Shown here: positions 22,047 through 32,913 of the stretch, piece by piece
Position numbering within the stretch: the first letter of the stretch is position 1
How the letters are laid out: every line of letters begins with the position of its first letter
Source: Bedellia somnulentella
Taxonomy: Eukaryota > Arthropoda > Insecta > Lepidoptera > Bedelliidae
DNA length: 64,000 nt
Direction: 5' to 3'
NCBI GenBank assembly: GCA_963576735.1
Contig: OY755187.1
Location: forward strand, 12,524,001-12,588,000
Position numbers and translations under genes: made by a program
Notes under the pieces: generated by a model
Databases searched by the model: none
Told to the model about the DNA's origin: nothing
Seen by the model: the letters and a program-made list of their open reading frames with translations, nothing else

Positions 22047-22304
22047 ATGGGAAAATCGTATTCAAAAGAAGAAACAATTATTGCACAAACTGCAAGTGGT
22101 GACGCTAGTGCGACGCAGAAGACAGGCAATTTGAGCGCTACTGAAATATTGAATATTGTACTGTTTATTGGTTTTGTCACCGCCATCATGGTTTACGTAG
22201 TGAAGAAATGCAAAAAAAGTGTAAAAAAAACCATTCGAAAAGAACTCAACAGAGCTGCTATAGCCAATGCAGTTTCTAGACCGGACATTTCAACGATCGC
22301 ATAA
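22047..22304 (+). CDS. Small predicted acylated membrane protein upstream of gag
   Basis: 85 codons, intact, first ORF after the LTR leader, starting at CAACAATGG (a good initiation context). The N-terminus MGKSYSKEE has glycine 2, serine 6 and lysine 7, the layout of N-myristoylated proteins such as the NCS-1/hippocalcin group (MGKxxSK). Residues about 34-52 (ILNIVLFIGFVTAIMVYVV) form one hydrophobic span followed by a strongly basic segment with cysteine 55 (KKCKKSVKKTIRKE). Predicted topology is a short extracytoplasmic or acylated N-terminal part, one membrane pass and a cytosolic basic tail. Small upstream ORFs of this style occur in other insect gypsy-like elements as far as I recall; their role is unknown. 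A role in placing Gag at membranes is inference. Confidence 0.7.
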   Translation: MGKSYSKEETIIAQTASGDASATQKTGNLSATEILNIVLFIGFVTAIMVYVVKKCKKSVKKTIRKELNRAAIANAVSRPDISTIA

Positions 22305-22503
22305 CATTGTTTTGGACGTTCGCGCCGGGTGCCGGGAGCATAAGTACGGGGTCAATAGATCATACGCAGGGCGCTGGGAGCTCGTGTACGGAACCAATTG
22401 TTGCATGAAACTGCCTGCTGACAAGGCGTGAATATGTTTTTTCTTATACGGTAAACTATAAAAATTTTATTCATTTTGATTATTACTACATCTTTTTTTT
22501 GTT
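22305..22503. other. Spacer between small ORF and gag
   Basis: GC-richer stretch with GCGCCGGGTGCCGGGAGC and a related GGGCGCTGGGAGCTCGTG repeat, possibly leader structure for packaging or translation. No ORF. Confidence 0.4.
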
Positions 22504-23650
22504 ATGGCAAGTAACTTAACTACTTTACGCGATAGTTTAAAATATTTGAAAGAATATTTAGTTAAATTAGGACCAGAAGGGCGTAAAAAAAAACTTAGGG
22601 TTACAAAAGTTACAAGAAGCTAATGTATTGTACACCCAATTAGAGGGTATTTTGTCTCAAATAGTTTTAGAAGTAGATAAATCTGAGATATGCGACGAAG
22701 AAGTTGAAGTAGTGAATAGGTTATTAGTTAATGAGATAAGAACAATTTATAGTTACATTTGTAGTTTGTTTAGAGAAAAAGACAAGGTTGAGAATATAAA
22801 TAAATCCGTCACGATGTCTAGTAATAATTTTGACATTAAGACGGCAATTGCCCTTTTACCATCAATGACTGATGATGAAAATCTCACGAAAGCGTTAATC
22901 GATGGAATAGAGTTGTACGCCAGTATGATTTCGGAAAGTTCTAGGCAACTACTTATTAATTTTGTTTTAAAAACGAGATTGTCTCCTGGTGCTAAGCTAC
23001 GACTTAAATCGACCTATTCTAATGTCAGCGATTTACTCATAGATATGAAAAAAAATCTTTTACAAAAGAAATCGGCAGTAGCTATACAGTCACAGTTATT
23101 TAGTGCTAAACAAGGTCACCGTTCAGTAGAATCTTTCGGTTCTAATCTGGAAGATTTATTTGTTAACCTTACGCTCGCCTAAGCTGACGGAGACGAGCAG
23201 AAGTATGATATTTTACGGCCTTTAAATGAAAACATAGCTATTAAGAGATTTTCTGATGGTTTGAGTGACCGCAGGCTCAGTACGATAGTAGCATCACGCT
23301 CGTTTAGTACCCTCCCCGAAGCGATCAGATGCGCTATTGATGAGCAGTCGTTGTCCGTGCAGGATAACACTGTTATGCATTATAGGGATCAGACATATTA
23401 TAATAAGCCATTTTATAACGCTTCAAAGGGTAGACAGCCAGCGAGACAGCATAGGTATCACACCAGTCAAATGGAACAAGTAAATGCGCGTCAGCATTTA
23501 GCTTCAGCAGCGCGTGGTTCAACGTACGCTAACACGCGCACAAATTCATTTCGCTCACGGGGCTTTATTCGCAAACGTAATTATCAACCTTTACGACATT
23601 TCTCAAATGAACCTGGCAGAGAACAAGAAAACCAGTTTTTTCGTGACTAA
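22504..23650 (+). pseudogene. gag: gag of the LTR retrotransposon, broken
   Basis: Starts MASNLTTLRDSLKYLKEYL at 22504. A run of nine A (22585-22593) puts the rest out of frame by one base, and the stop TAA at 23180-23182 cuts the downstream frame, which continues across it without other damage (ADGDEQKYDILRP, later KRFSDGLSDRRLSTIV) to 23650. The C-terminal part is basic and arginine-rich, without a CCHC zinc knuckle. Gag and protease overlap by roughly 140 nt, with pol one base forward relative to gag. Not translatable as one protein. Confidence 0.85.
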
Positions 23651-26600
23651 TGAGTCCGATAATCATGTTTTGAATTTTAATAATAGTAGTACGGTTAGTT
23701 TTAATGTTCAAAAATTCAATTTAAATTTATTAGTAGATAGTGGAGCCAGTTTATGCGTGTTAAAATATGAATGGTTGTGTAATAAACCCGATCTTTTGAA
23801 ACTGATGGTACGCGATCGTATCGTTATTAAGGGAGTTAGTGGAAAATTAGAATCGGTAGGGTATGTAAGGTTAAATTTAGAATATGACGGAATATATTTA
23901 AAGGAAACATTCTACGTATTTAAGAATATGACATGTAGTACTTGTGGTATTTTAGGAGAAAACTTTTAAAAAAAATATAAAGCCATTATTAATTATTCAA
24001 ATGATACTTTAGAGTTACATCAGGGCAACGAAAAAATTAGTTTAATGATAAATGATAAAAATACTACGTATCGACATTTAATCCCAGCTCGGTGTGAGGT
24101 CATACGATATATTCCGACGACACTGTCTGAGGACTGTGTTATATTGTCAAAAGAATTAGAAAAAGGTGTTTATGTCGCGGGGATGATTGCGAAACCGGAA
24201 TATGGTAGAATCCCTATACGTATATTAAATACTACTAATGAGGAACTTTTCATAGACTTTTATGATATAGGTCTTTATAGCTTAAATCATTTTGATATAT
24301 GTAGTTTAAATGAAAATAGAATAAGCGTAGACAGAGTGAAGACATTATTTGAATTATTAAATCTGTCAAACTTATGTGACACAGATCAACTCAACATAGA
24401 AAGAATCTGTGCAAAATATGCTGATATTTTTCACTTACCAGGTGACAAGTTGACGGTTACAAACTTAATGCAACATAAGATAGCCGTTCAAGATAACGTT
24501 ACGCCAGTATATAGTAAGCCTTACCGGACTCCATTTGCCCTCAGAGGTGAGGTACAAAAACAAATTGATGAAATGTTACGAAACGATATAATTGAGGAAA
24601 CAAATTCATCGGAGTGGTCCAGCCCCGTTTTGTTAGTACCTAAAAAATGTGATAGAACGAATGAAAGAAAATGGAGACTTGTAGTAGACTATCGGCAATT
24701 AAATAATAGGATAAAAGATGACAAGTTTCCCCTGCCAAACATTACTGACATTTTAGATTCTCTTTCGGGCAGTATTTATTTTTCAAAATTGGACCTCAGT
24801 CAGAGTTATTTTCAACTGAATTTAGAAGAAAATTCTAGAAAATACACGGCGTTTCAATTAGATAAAATGTATCAAGTATCTCTAGATCCCGAATCGCGCA
24901 ACTACACTGCTTTTACTACGGATAAAATGTACCGTATGAAGCGTTGCCCGATGGGTTTGAAAACCAGCCCTAGTGTGTTTTCTCGATTAATGACTGTAGC
25001 CATGTCTGGGCTCAATTATAATAAGTGTTTTATATACTTAGATGATTGTATAGTGATAGGAAAATCCATTGAGCACCATAATAATAATTTAGTTACAATA
25101 TTTGAAAGATTACGAAAAGTTAATCTTAAATTAAACCCATTAAAGTGCGAGTTTCTGCGCACTGAAATTGTTTATTTAGGTCACAAAATTACGTCGAAAG
25201 GCATTTTGCCTGATCCGGAAAAATATGTGACATTACGAAATTATCCAACACCGACAGATGTCGGCGAAGTAAAACGCTTCGTTGCATTTGCCAACTACTA
25301 TCGTCGGTTCATACCGAACTTTGCAAAAATTGCTTACCCATTAAATTATTTATGTAAAAGTAATGTACCTTTTGTATGGTCAAATGAATGCCAAAATGCT
25401 TTTGAAACTTTAAAGTTCGCATTAATTAACCCACCAGTATTACAGTACCCAGATTTTTCTCCCTCAAACCGCTTTGTATTACACACGGATGCATCGAAAA
25501 TGGGGTTAGGTGCTGTATTATCGAATGGGAATGGTCATGTAGTAGCTTATGCTAGTAGGAATCTGAAAATAGCCGAAACACGCTATCCTATCATAGATTT
25601 AGAACTGTTAGGTATAGTGTGGGCGGTTAGGCATTTTAGACCGTATTTATATGGCCGAAAATTTCTTATCAAAACCGACCACAAACCTTTGATTAATTTA
25701 TTTAGTATTAAGGATCCTTCAAGTAGGTTAATGAAGTTTAGATTATACTTAGAGGAGTATGACTTTGAGGTTGAGCATGTACCGGGTCGAAGCAACGCAG
25801 CTGCAGACGCGTTGAGTCGACTTCGGATGACAAGCGAAGATCTTAAAGATCTCTCTGAAGCAAATATTTCTGTTTTGACTCGAGCTCAAACTAGGAAACT
25901 CACAAATAGTGACCAATCGTGCTCGCGCAGCACTTCATCCGCGTCCAGGCCTGATCAACCTTTGGCGGTAGAAGTACTAAAAGAGCCAAATAATATTAAT
26001 CAATTAATATTTTCTACACATTTTGAATATGACGTAAAACAGTATAAGAATGAATATACTTTATCACTTTGTAAACATTGTGCATACGTGCCGTCGCAAT
26101 GTGCGATATATCTAAACACCCGATCGTTTTCTACCGTAGAGGTGCTAGCGAGGGATTTAGATGAATTATGTAAGAAAATGCGCATCAAAGAGTTGCTTAT
26201 TATAAAAAGTAGACACAACCAGTTGCATATAAAAAATCTCGTTAGAACGATAAAAAGGGAAAACATTGAATCCTTAAATTTCATAATAACTAAAGATATA
26301 ATACGAGTAAGTAGCAACGATAAAAAGAAAATAATTTTGAATGATTTTCATATTTTGCCCACCAGTGGACATGCTGGTATGAATAGAATGTTAAATAATA
26401 TTAAAAAATATTATTTTTGGCCAGGCATCAGTCGTGACGTAATGAATTACGTAGCCAAGTGTAAACAATGTCAATTTCAAAAACATAGTAATAATTCGAT
26501 AAGGGAACCAATGGTAATTACTGACACTCCGGGTTCGTCTTTGGGTAGGATTAGTTTAGATATTATGGGACCGCTAGAGATAGATAATAATAATTTTAGG

Positions 26601-27347
26601 TACATTTTAACAATACAGTGTCATCTAACGAAGTACGTAGAGGCATACCCGTTGCGTACTAAAGACTCGGTAACAGTTGCTAGGTCATTCGTAGACAATT
26701 TTATTTTAAGATTCGGAATACCACAGGAAATTTTGACAGATCAGGGAACTGAGTTTATATGTAGTGTTATGTCGGATATTTGTAAGTTACTTAATATTAA
26801 AAAAATAAATTCAACCGCTTATCACCACGAAACTATTGGTGGATTAGAAAATACACACAAGTCTTTAGGAGCATATCTCAGAATTCAGTGTAAAAATAAT
26901 TCAAATTGGAGCGATTGGTTACCATATTGGTGTTTTTCTTTTAATAACACAGTACACTCTGAGACAAAATACACTCCTTATGAGTTAATGTTTGGAAAAC
27001 CGTGTAATATACCGAGTAACCTATCTCATCATTTAGAACCATTGTATAGCTATGATGACTACCCTTTAGAGTTTAAGTATAGAATTCAAAAAGCACAACT
27101 GGATGCACGCAACAATCTTATGGAAAGCAAATGTCGACGAAAATGTATTTTAGATAATAAAACAAATCCAATTTTGTATAAGAAAGGTCAGTTAATATTA
27201 ATTAAAAACTATGTAGGAAACAAATTAGATAATCTTTTTGAAGGCCCTTATAAAGTAGTTCAGGATATGTCACCAAACGTAAAAGTAATTAAAAACAGTA
27301 AAGAATATATTATACACAAAAATAATACAAAGTTATATTGTGAATGA
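23640..27347 (+). pseudogene. pol: pol of the LTR retrotransposon, interrupted by a stop
   Basis: Protease motif DSGAS near 23727. A stop TAA at 23967-23969 divides protease from an open 1100-codon stretch (24045-27347). Numbered from the methionine at 24045: reverse transcriptase about 150-400 with the catalytic YLDD near 331, RNase H about 475-600 (HTDAS, DLELLGIVW, TDHKPL), integrase about 760-1010 with H-H-C-C zinc residues (GHAG...CKQC) and D-D-E residues in DIMGPL, TDQGTEF and GGLENTH, then a GPYKVV stretch as in the GPY/F module. Residues 271-290 (24855-24914) repeat the neighbouring motif and are extra relative to the family. The upstream stop and the insert make autonomous activity unlikely. 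Confidence 0.92.
24855..24914 (+). repeat. Extra 60-nt in-frame block in the reverse transcriptase
   Basis: The encoded 20 residues end in the same YTAF found just before the block, and their start (QLDKMYQV) resembles the sequence just after it (TTDKMYRM). The repeat units differ at several residues, so this is not a plain recent tandem duplication. Confidence 0.85.
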
Positions 27348-27537
27348 TTTATAGTTAATTAAAAATTATTGTAATAGTAAAATAATTATAAGTTCTCTTT
27401 TAAATATTTTAGCTAAGTTCTCTTTGAATATATAGATGTATGTCATAAATAATAAAAAGTTTACAAAAAAAAAAAAATGATTATTGTATTTTTTTTACTC
27501 TGTAAAAGGGGGGGTGAGCATGTACTTTTCGGGGACA
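27348..27537 (+). other. 3' untranslated region with purine tract
   Basis: AT-rich end of the element containing GTAAAAGGGGGGGTGAGC (27503-27520), the best purine-tract candidate, but it ends about 20 nt before the LTR. Closer to the LTR only CGGGGACA is purine-rich. The exact plus-strand primer is therefore unclear. Confidence 0.5.
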
Positions 27538-27722
27538 TGTAATATGCCGATATTGCAAATAAGTTTAACATGTGTAGCAATAAGTAAAGTGCTTAGTTGT
27601 GTAAGTTACTATGTAAGCGTTTATTGTATTTTATATTCATTCAATATACGGACATAGTGCAATGAAGATCTTTTAATAAAATAACCTCCTATCTTCACGA
27701 CCACAACACACAACATATTACA
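27538..27722 (+). repeat. 3' LTR
   Basis: 185 bp, same sequence as the 5' LTR, followed by GATGG. Confidence 0.95.
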
Positions 27723-28248
27723 GATGGGTGTATTTTGTATGAAATTAGATATTGCTATCATTTTACGGCGACTGCTGCGGTGCATTCTAGTAAATGTAGA
27801 AAACTTGAGTGAGGTCGGGTTGAATTTTATATTTTAAAAGTATATCAATTTTTATTTTAGTTTCTGTTTTGTAGATTTTGTATCTTAAATCTATATGGAA
27901 TATACAAACCTTTTCCTTCCCGCATTCTTCCGATTATACTACATTTATCCTGCGCGCGCGTTTTTTCCGTCCCTGTCACTCTCAGTAAATTTGACGTAAG
28001 AGTGAGCGCAATAGCTGCAAAATGCGGGGAGGGCATAGAAATATATATGGGGGAGGGCCTTAAAAGCAGAATTAAAAAAATACAAAATGCATAATAGAGT
28101 GCTTCAAAATTTAACTATCTACTCCTATTTAATCGCTTTTATCCATTGGTTTCATCAAACTTGTAATGATTTTTCACTCGGCCCGCACAAATTTTCTAGC
28201 AAGTGTCAGTTACACAAATAAAATATTGCTTTGCGTTTCGCTGTGCAG

Positions 28249-28457
28249 TGACCTTTGTATGTAAATGATGTTGTTATTTTTTTTTTTAAAAAAAGTTTTT
28301 TATTTTCTATCTTTGTCTTCTTCTATCTTTTTTCATGTTTTTTTTTCAATGTTGTTTTTGTTAAAGCTTTTATTTTTTATTTTTATGTTTAACTGTATGT
28401 CTCTTGCTCATCTGTGCAGCGAATAAATGTCTCTCTTTCTTTCTTTCTTTCTTTTCT
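28249..28457 (+). mobile_element. LINE 3'-end remnant with CTTT tail
   Basis: T-rich sequence ending GCAGCGAATAAATGTC then (TTTC)n, like 1-95. Absent from copy A between 1318 and 1345. Confidence 0.55.
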
Positions 28458-28474
28458 TTGTTATTTACGAGTAA

Positions 28475-28985
28475 AGGTGAGTATAGACTACAACATTTTC
28501 TGGAGCATTTCTGTGTAATGTAACGTTCTTACGAATGATACAATACAGGCAAAAGCTCAGTTTTCAAAGCATTTCCATGTAATGTAACGTTCCTGCGAAT
28601 GCTCGTTATGTTACGGGTAAATGCTCACAGCGAGTGTGCATTTACCAGCATTTCGTTGTACTTTGCGTTCATTCTTTTTTGAAATGTCGGACCTACAAGC
28701 TGCGTGTGCTGCGTTTATCTTGATGAATTATATTAGAAGAAAAAAGCGTGCGTCTTTCGTCCCTCTCCCTCCGCGTCACCCCGCAACCGCGCGTCGCCCG
28801 CACTCGTGGCTCGACGAAATGTTACACCAATACGCTCGACAAAATGTTACACCAATATGCTCGTTGGTTTGTAACAAGAGGCCAGCGTGCTCGACGTTTA
28901 GTTCGTAAGAGGATGAAACACTAGAACATATCATAGAGCGGCTCGTTGTTCTGTTACAAGTAAATGTTGTAGTCTATACTCACCT
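28475..28985 (+). mobile_element. PIF/Harbinger-like transposon, internally deleted
   Basis: Terminal inverted repeats of 24 bp (starting AGGTGAGTATAGACTACAAC, ending GTTGTAGTCTATACTCACCT) with TAA on both sides (28472-28474 and 28986-28988). Copy A keeps an uninterrupted site near 1352. A 95-codon ORF (28621-28908) has an inner start reading MSDLQAACAAFILMNYIRRK, which resembles the basic N-terminal region of Harbinger transposases; the catalytic part is missing. Confidence 0.85.
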
Positions 28986-29002
28986 TAACAGTGAGTTCAC
29001 TT

Positions 29003-29225
29003 ATAAATAAAGAATAAATAAAGGAAAGAAAAACTTCAACACAGGCGGGAATCGAACCCGCGACCGCGCCACCTTGTCAATTGGCTGCCAGCGCGAAATT
29101 CTTCTATCCTTTATTTCTTTTACACGTTTCCCGCCTGTGTCGAAGTTTTTCTTTCCTTTATTTATTCTTTATTTATTAGTAATAATCCCCACATGAGGTT
29201 TTCATGAACAAAAAGATTTAAATTA
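29003..29225 (-). mobile_element. S3 retroposon, rearranged
   Basis: Flanks AGTGAGTTCACTT (28990-29002) and AGTGAGTGCACTT (29226-29238) are a 13-bp duplication with one mismatch. Contains the truncated tRNA-like core plus an inverted partial repeat of its end (CCCGCCTGTGTCGAAG), between AATAAAGGAAAG arms. Inserted directly beside the Harbinger-like element. Confidence 0.85.
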
Positions 29226-31409
29226 AGTGAGTGCACTTTATTAAAAGAAGCGCTTGGTTTTATGAAATCATCTCGTGATACGGTAATATATCAAAGTCCA
29301 TATAAAATGTTCCGTTTTATAAAATATCTTGAGTGCAACGCCAAGATTGATGACTTTTGCATCGAGTTACTTGCTTCTCTAACAACGTGGCCATAACATT
29401 TTTATAATAACTCTTAAAGCATTATGGAAGTAATAACTCCTTTCGTGGTTCACCAGTAAAGTCAAATCCGAAAAACTCGGGTTGAATTTAAACTCTTTCG
29501 AGTTATGAGTCCAGGGGGATGCGATTACAGAGATCGTTTCCTATCGATGTAAACACACAAATTTAATTTGTAAGATTTAACCTTGTTTTGAAGGATATTG
29601 CAGGCTTGAATCACAGGATAATTCTACACTTGGGATGACATTTTATGCCGTTGTTCCCAGATGCTATCACGAAAGTCATGAATCTGTCAACTCACACTTG
29701 GTCAGCGTGTTGGTCCATGGCCATCACGCTATACAGGGTAGGTTTGAGCCCTTCGGTTGGAGCAGATATGGGCAGTGATGGGCTTTCAATGTAATTATGA
29801 CTGATTACATAAATTTTAACCTTTATGTAGATGAAACTCCTGTTTGTTGTGAATTGGATCGAGTCATTTTTTTATAATAAAATAAAATTAGCTCTAAAAT
29901 TAAATTCATTAATTTTAGAGGTAATATTGTCGATATAAAATTACTCCTTATGGAAACTACAGTCACGATTTTTATACAAAGGTGCATTTATTTATATAAA
30001 ATCTATTACTCTAACACCTTACACGATTTTCTCTTTAACCGTTTGCAACTCGGCGCCAATACGAACAGATTTCCCGAAGGAGAGATTTGCTTTATCTGCC
30101 ATTCTAAATACTGATTTTTTTTCAACATTCAATCTAACATACTGTTATTTCGTCCTTATTGTAACGTCATACATAATAAGAAGATATATAAGGATTATAT
30201 CAATAATAAATATCTGTGGTCCTCTCTCAGAATTACTCTGCAAAACGCTTTCCCGCTTGTAAATTATTAACATTTTGTTTACAAATACAAGTAAACGTAA
30301 AAAATAGCATTATATCTTTTATTCCAAATAAAGGAATTTTTCGAATTTTGCGCGGCTCTTTATTGAATTTACCGGATTAGCAGTACACAAAGAGACTTTG
30401 TTGCATTAAAAGTTTCGAATCAAAGAGTTATTTCGTTAAATAAATTCAGACTGTTTATGTTGGACAGAAATATGGACGTAACTTTGAATAGCGAAACAGG
30501 ACTGGAAACGAGATTACTTTTATTTGTCATAAATTTAATCCTATATTTATTATACGAATAATCTGCTTTTTGTTGCAATTAACGGTTTTTGTTATGGTTC
30601 CTCAAAATGTTTTTAATATGAACCTTTCCTATACTTTGTAACAGTGTTTGGCGGCTCTATTGGGGATGGGCTCAATACTTATTTACTATCACTTAAAAAG
30701 CCCAATACCCTTAGTCACCTCGTACTAGACAGGCGCAAAAATATATGGCCTATATAAGAAATATGTATAAATATATAACACTAAAAATCATGGCCAACTG
30801 TTTAGTTTTAGACTAAGCCGACTCTTTTTTCTTTAATAACTATTAAAACAATTTTTATAATCTAAAGAACCTTGTTTTAAGTGCAAAAAATCTCATACTC
30901 ATAATTAGTACCCATACTCAGGTAATCTCAAGACACCACCCATTATAAAAGCCTTTACCAACCGATTAAAAAAAAACTCGTTCCTCAATTCGACTTTGCA
31001 GTCAGTTCTATACCGGATCAATCAATTTGAAAACAGGAATAGTTAGTGATAGTTTGTATAGATAAAAGCAACGATCGGCGAGTCGGTGGCTTCAACAATG
31101 CTCTTTGATCCGCTCGTATTTAAGCATTGTGGTTTTGGTTTACTAATAATGCTTAATGGTAATGCTTCACTATTCTAAACAATGGATGGAATATAGAGAG
31201 CGGGAAGATATCAAATTGTTTTTAAATTGGAAAGTTTCATATAAGCTTACTTTTATTAAATTATGGTCGAATCTAGTTGAAAGGAGTATAATGAACTCCA
31301 TGTATTTTATATACATCCTTTTTAATAGTGCGTTTCATCGTATCGACGTTGAATTAAAAAAAGAAAGTTTATTATATCACTCTTAAAGCCATTCTGCCGG
31401 CCGTTCTGA

Positions 31410-31490
31410 TAATACTTCCAAAAATGGCTGAGGAATTTCTTATTCAGAAGCTCTGGCTACCCCTTCTACGGATTTATAGCTATACTTAGG
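31410..31490 (+). mobile_element. S1 SINE, 3' fragment
   Basis: AAAAATGGCTGAGGAATTTC, AAGCTCTGGCTACCCCTTCT, GGATTTATAGC. Confidence 0.75.
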
Positions 31491-31621
31491 TTAGTATAGT
31501 CCAAATGCCGGATTATAACCAATACCCTTCGCATGTCATCTGGGGGCAAACTCTATTCCTTTGAGCTACCAACTAATTGCACGTAGTAACCAGTATGCAA
31601 TAGTTACAAAGCGTTGTCAAC

Positions 31622-31872
31622 ATAAATTCCTTATCCCGCAGCAGCCTAACCAAGCCACATGATAACATGCCAAATTCCCCAAAGCAAAGCTATTTTAGCC
31701 GACGAGAGACTAGAATGTGCGGAAATGTCTCGTTCGGTTACTATGTCGACTGAATCTAATTTAGGCTTTCACGCCTCCGAATACCCTTGTTGCCAGAGCT
31801 AAGTGGAATATTCAACATTGCTGCTAGTATTTGACGATATGGTTCAATTGTTTTATTTGAAGTATAGTGTGA
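31622..31872 (+). repeat. Conserved island, copy B counterpart of 15303-15550
   Basis: Nearly the same as copy A over about 220 bp, lacking a few bases near 31660. The minus-strand frame of copy A is open here only from 31872 to 31756 and is interrupted upstream. Confidence 0.6.
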
Positions 31873-31936
31873 AGGGTTGTGTTATCCTTTATTTAAAAAT
31901 TTATCGCTGCTGAAATATTAAAAGCAGCTGATAAAT

Positions 31937-32000
31937 TACTTTTTCTAAAGCTCTTGCTACCTCTTTTTTGGATTTACGGCCGTACGTATGTTTGTAAGTA
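31937..32000 (+). mobile_element. S1 SINE, 3' fragment
   Basis: AAAGCTCTTGCTACCTCTTT, TTGGATTTACGGCCGTACGT. Confidence 0.6.
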
Positions 32001-32302
32001 AAAGGCCTCATAAAACGACCATCTTGGTCCTTCTGTATTCGCCATGACCACCAGTGACCACTTAAGATCTTACATATAATATGGTAACTGGATGGTTTAA
32101 TAACAATTTTCTGATTGTCTTTCTGCTATATTTATTATTCAATTCACAAAATACGTATGAAATTTAAATAAATAAAACACAATAGTAATTTTCAAAGTCC
32201 CACTCTGCGAAAGATAGAAAAAATTCAATAGAAAAATTACTTTCTACTTAATGAATACTTAACTCATATAGTCGAATATCTGTGATCTGAACTGTAACTG
32301 TA
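32001..32302. other. Unannotated stretch
   Basis: AT-rich, no gene or repeat recognised. Confidence 0.4.
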
Positions 32303-32426
32303 AAAGGTTTTTAAATGAGTTTTGGGCGATGTGGCTAGAGACCCATCACCAAACATTACTATCCTTACCCAACTTAACTTCTAAAAGTGGCTAAAAATTT
32401 TCCAATTTCCAGTGAGTATGTGTGGG
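32303..32426 (+). mobile_element. S1 SINE, middle and tail remnant
   Basis: TTTTGGGCGATGTGGCTAGA, ACCCATCACCAAACATTAC, AAAAGTGGCTAAAAATTTTC, GTGAGTATGTGTG. Confidence 0.75.
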
Positions 32427-32459
32427 AACAGCTAAGATTTACTGGCCAGTACAGCCTAC

Positions 32460-32910
32460 TGTATACGAACTTATATTTTGTATTTGTATAATCACTTACA
32501 TACCGCGATGTAGGAATATGAGTGAGACGCTGCTATGTGCGAGTGAGTCCGCAGTAGTGTGTGCTCTAACATGACTCCCACATTACTCCCCTCCTAGCCG
32601 TTAGACGATATCAAAGCTAGGAGGTACCTATTACCAATTATTATCAAGTTCAGTGTGAGCAGTGAGGCCGGTGATTGTGAGTGTGTGGTGAGGTAAGCGA
32701 AAGGTAAGGAGAAGAAATGTAGTAGAAGGAAGCATGTGTCCTTATCGAGGGGTCACTACTTTGTTAATACACCGCGCTGTGTATTAACTTATAATTTGTA
32801 TTTATACATAGCTAGATAAACACTTACATACCACGATGTAGGAATATGAATGAGACGCTGCTATGTGCGAGTGAGTCCGCAGTAGTGTGCGCTCTAACAT
32901 GACTTCCACA
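32460..32910. mobile_element. Small terminal-direct-repeat element
   Basis: Direct repeats 32460-32582 and 32780-32910, both beginning TGTAT and ending CCACA, share a long stretch (CGCTGCTATGTGCGAGTGAG). About 200 bp lie between them, including a purine-rich run just before the second repeat. This is the architecture of a miniature LTR-type element (TRIM), but I see no 5-bp target duplication or clear primer site. Absent from copy A. Confidence 0.5.
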
Positions 32911-32913
32911 TAT

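Larger units (their letters stand above)
21773..27722 (+). mobile_element. Ty3/gypsy-type LTR retrotransposon, complete but disabled
   Basis: Two 185-bp LTRs that look identical by eye (TGTAAT...ATTACA) are flanked by a 5-bp duplication GATGG (21768-21772 and 27723-27727). Order inside: leader, small membrane-protein ORF, gag, protease, reverse transcriptase, RNase H, integrase, which is the Ty3/gypsy order. There is no env. Gag and pol contain inactivating changes, and the reverse transcriptase has a 20-residue internal repeat. It sits in copy B within sequence matching 366-640 of copy A, where the site is empty. Confidence 0.95.

Noticed and set aside
28989..29238. Apparent tRNA gene by GGTTCGATTCC box
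   Set aside because: The core is truncated and rearranged within an S3 retroposon with a target duplication, so it is not a functional tRNA.
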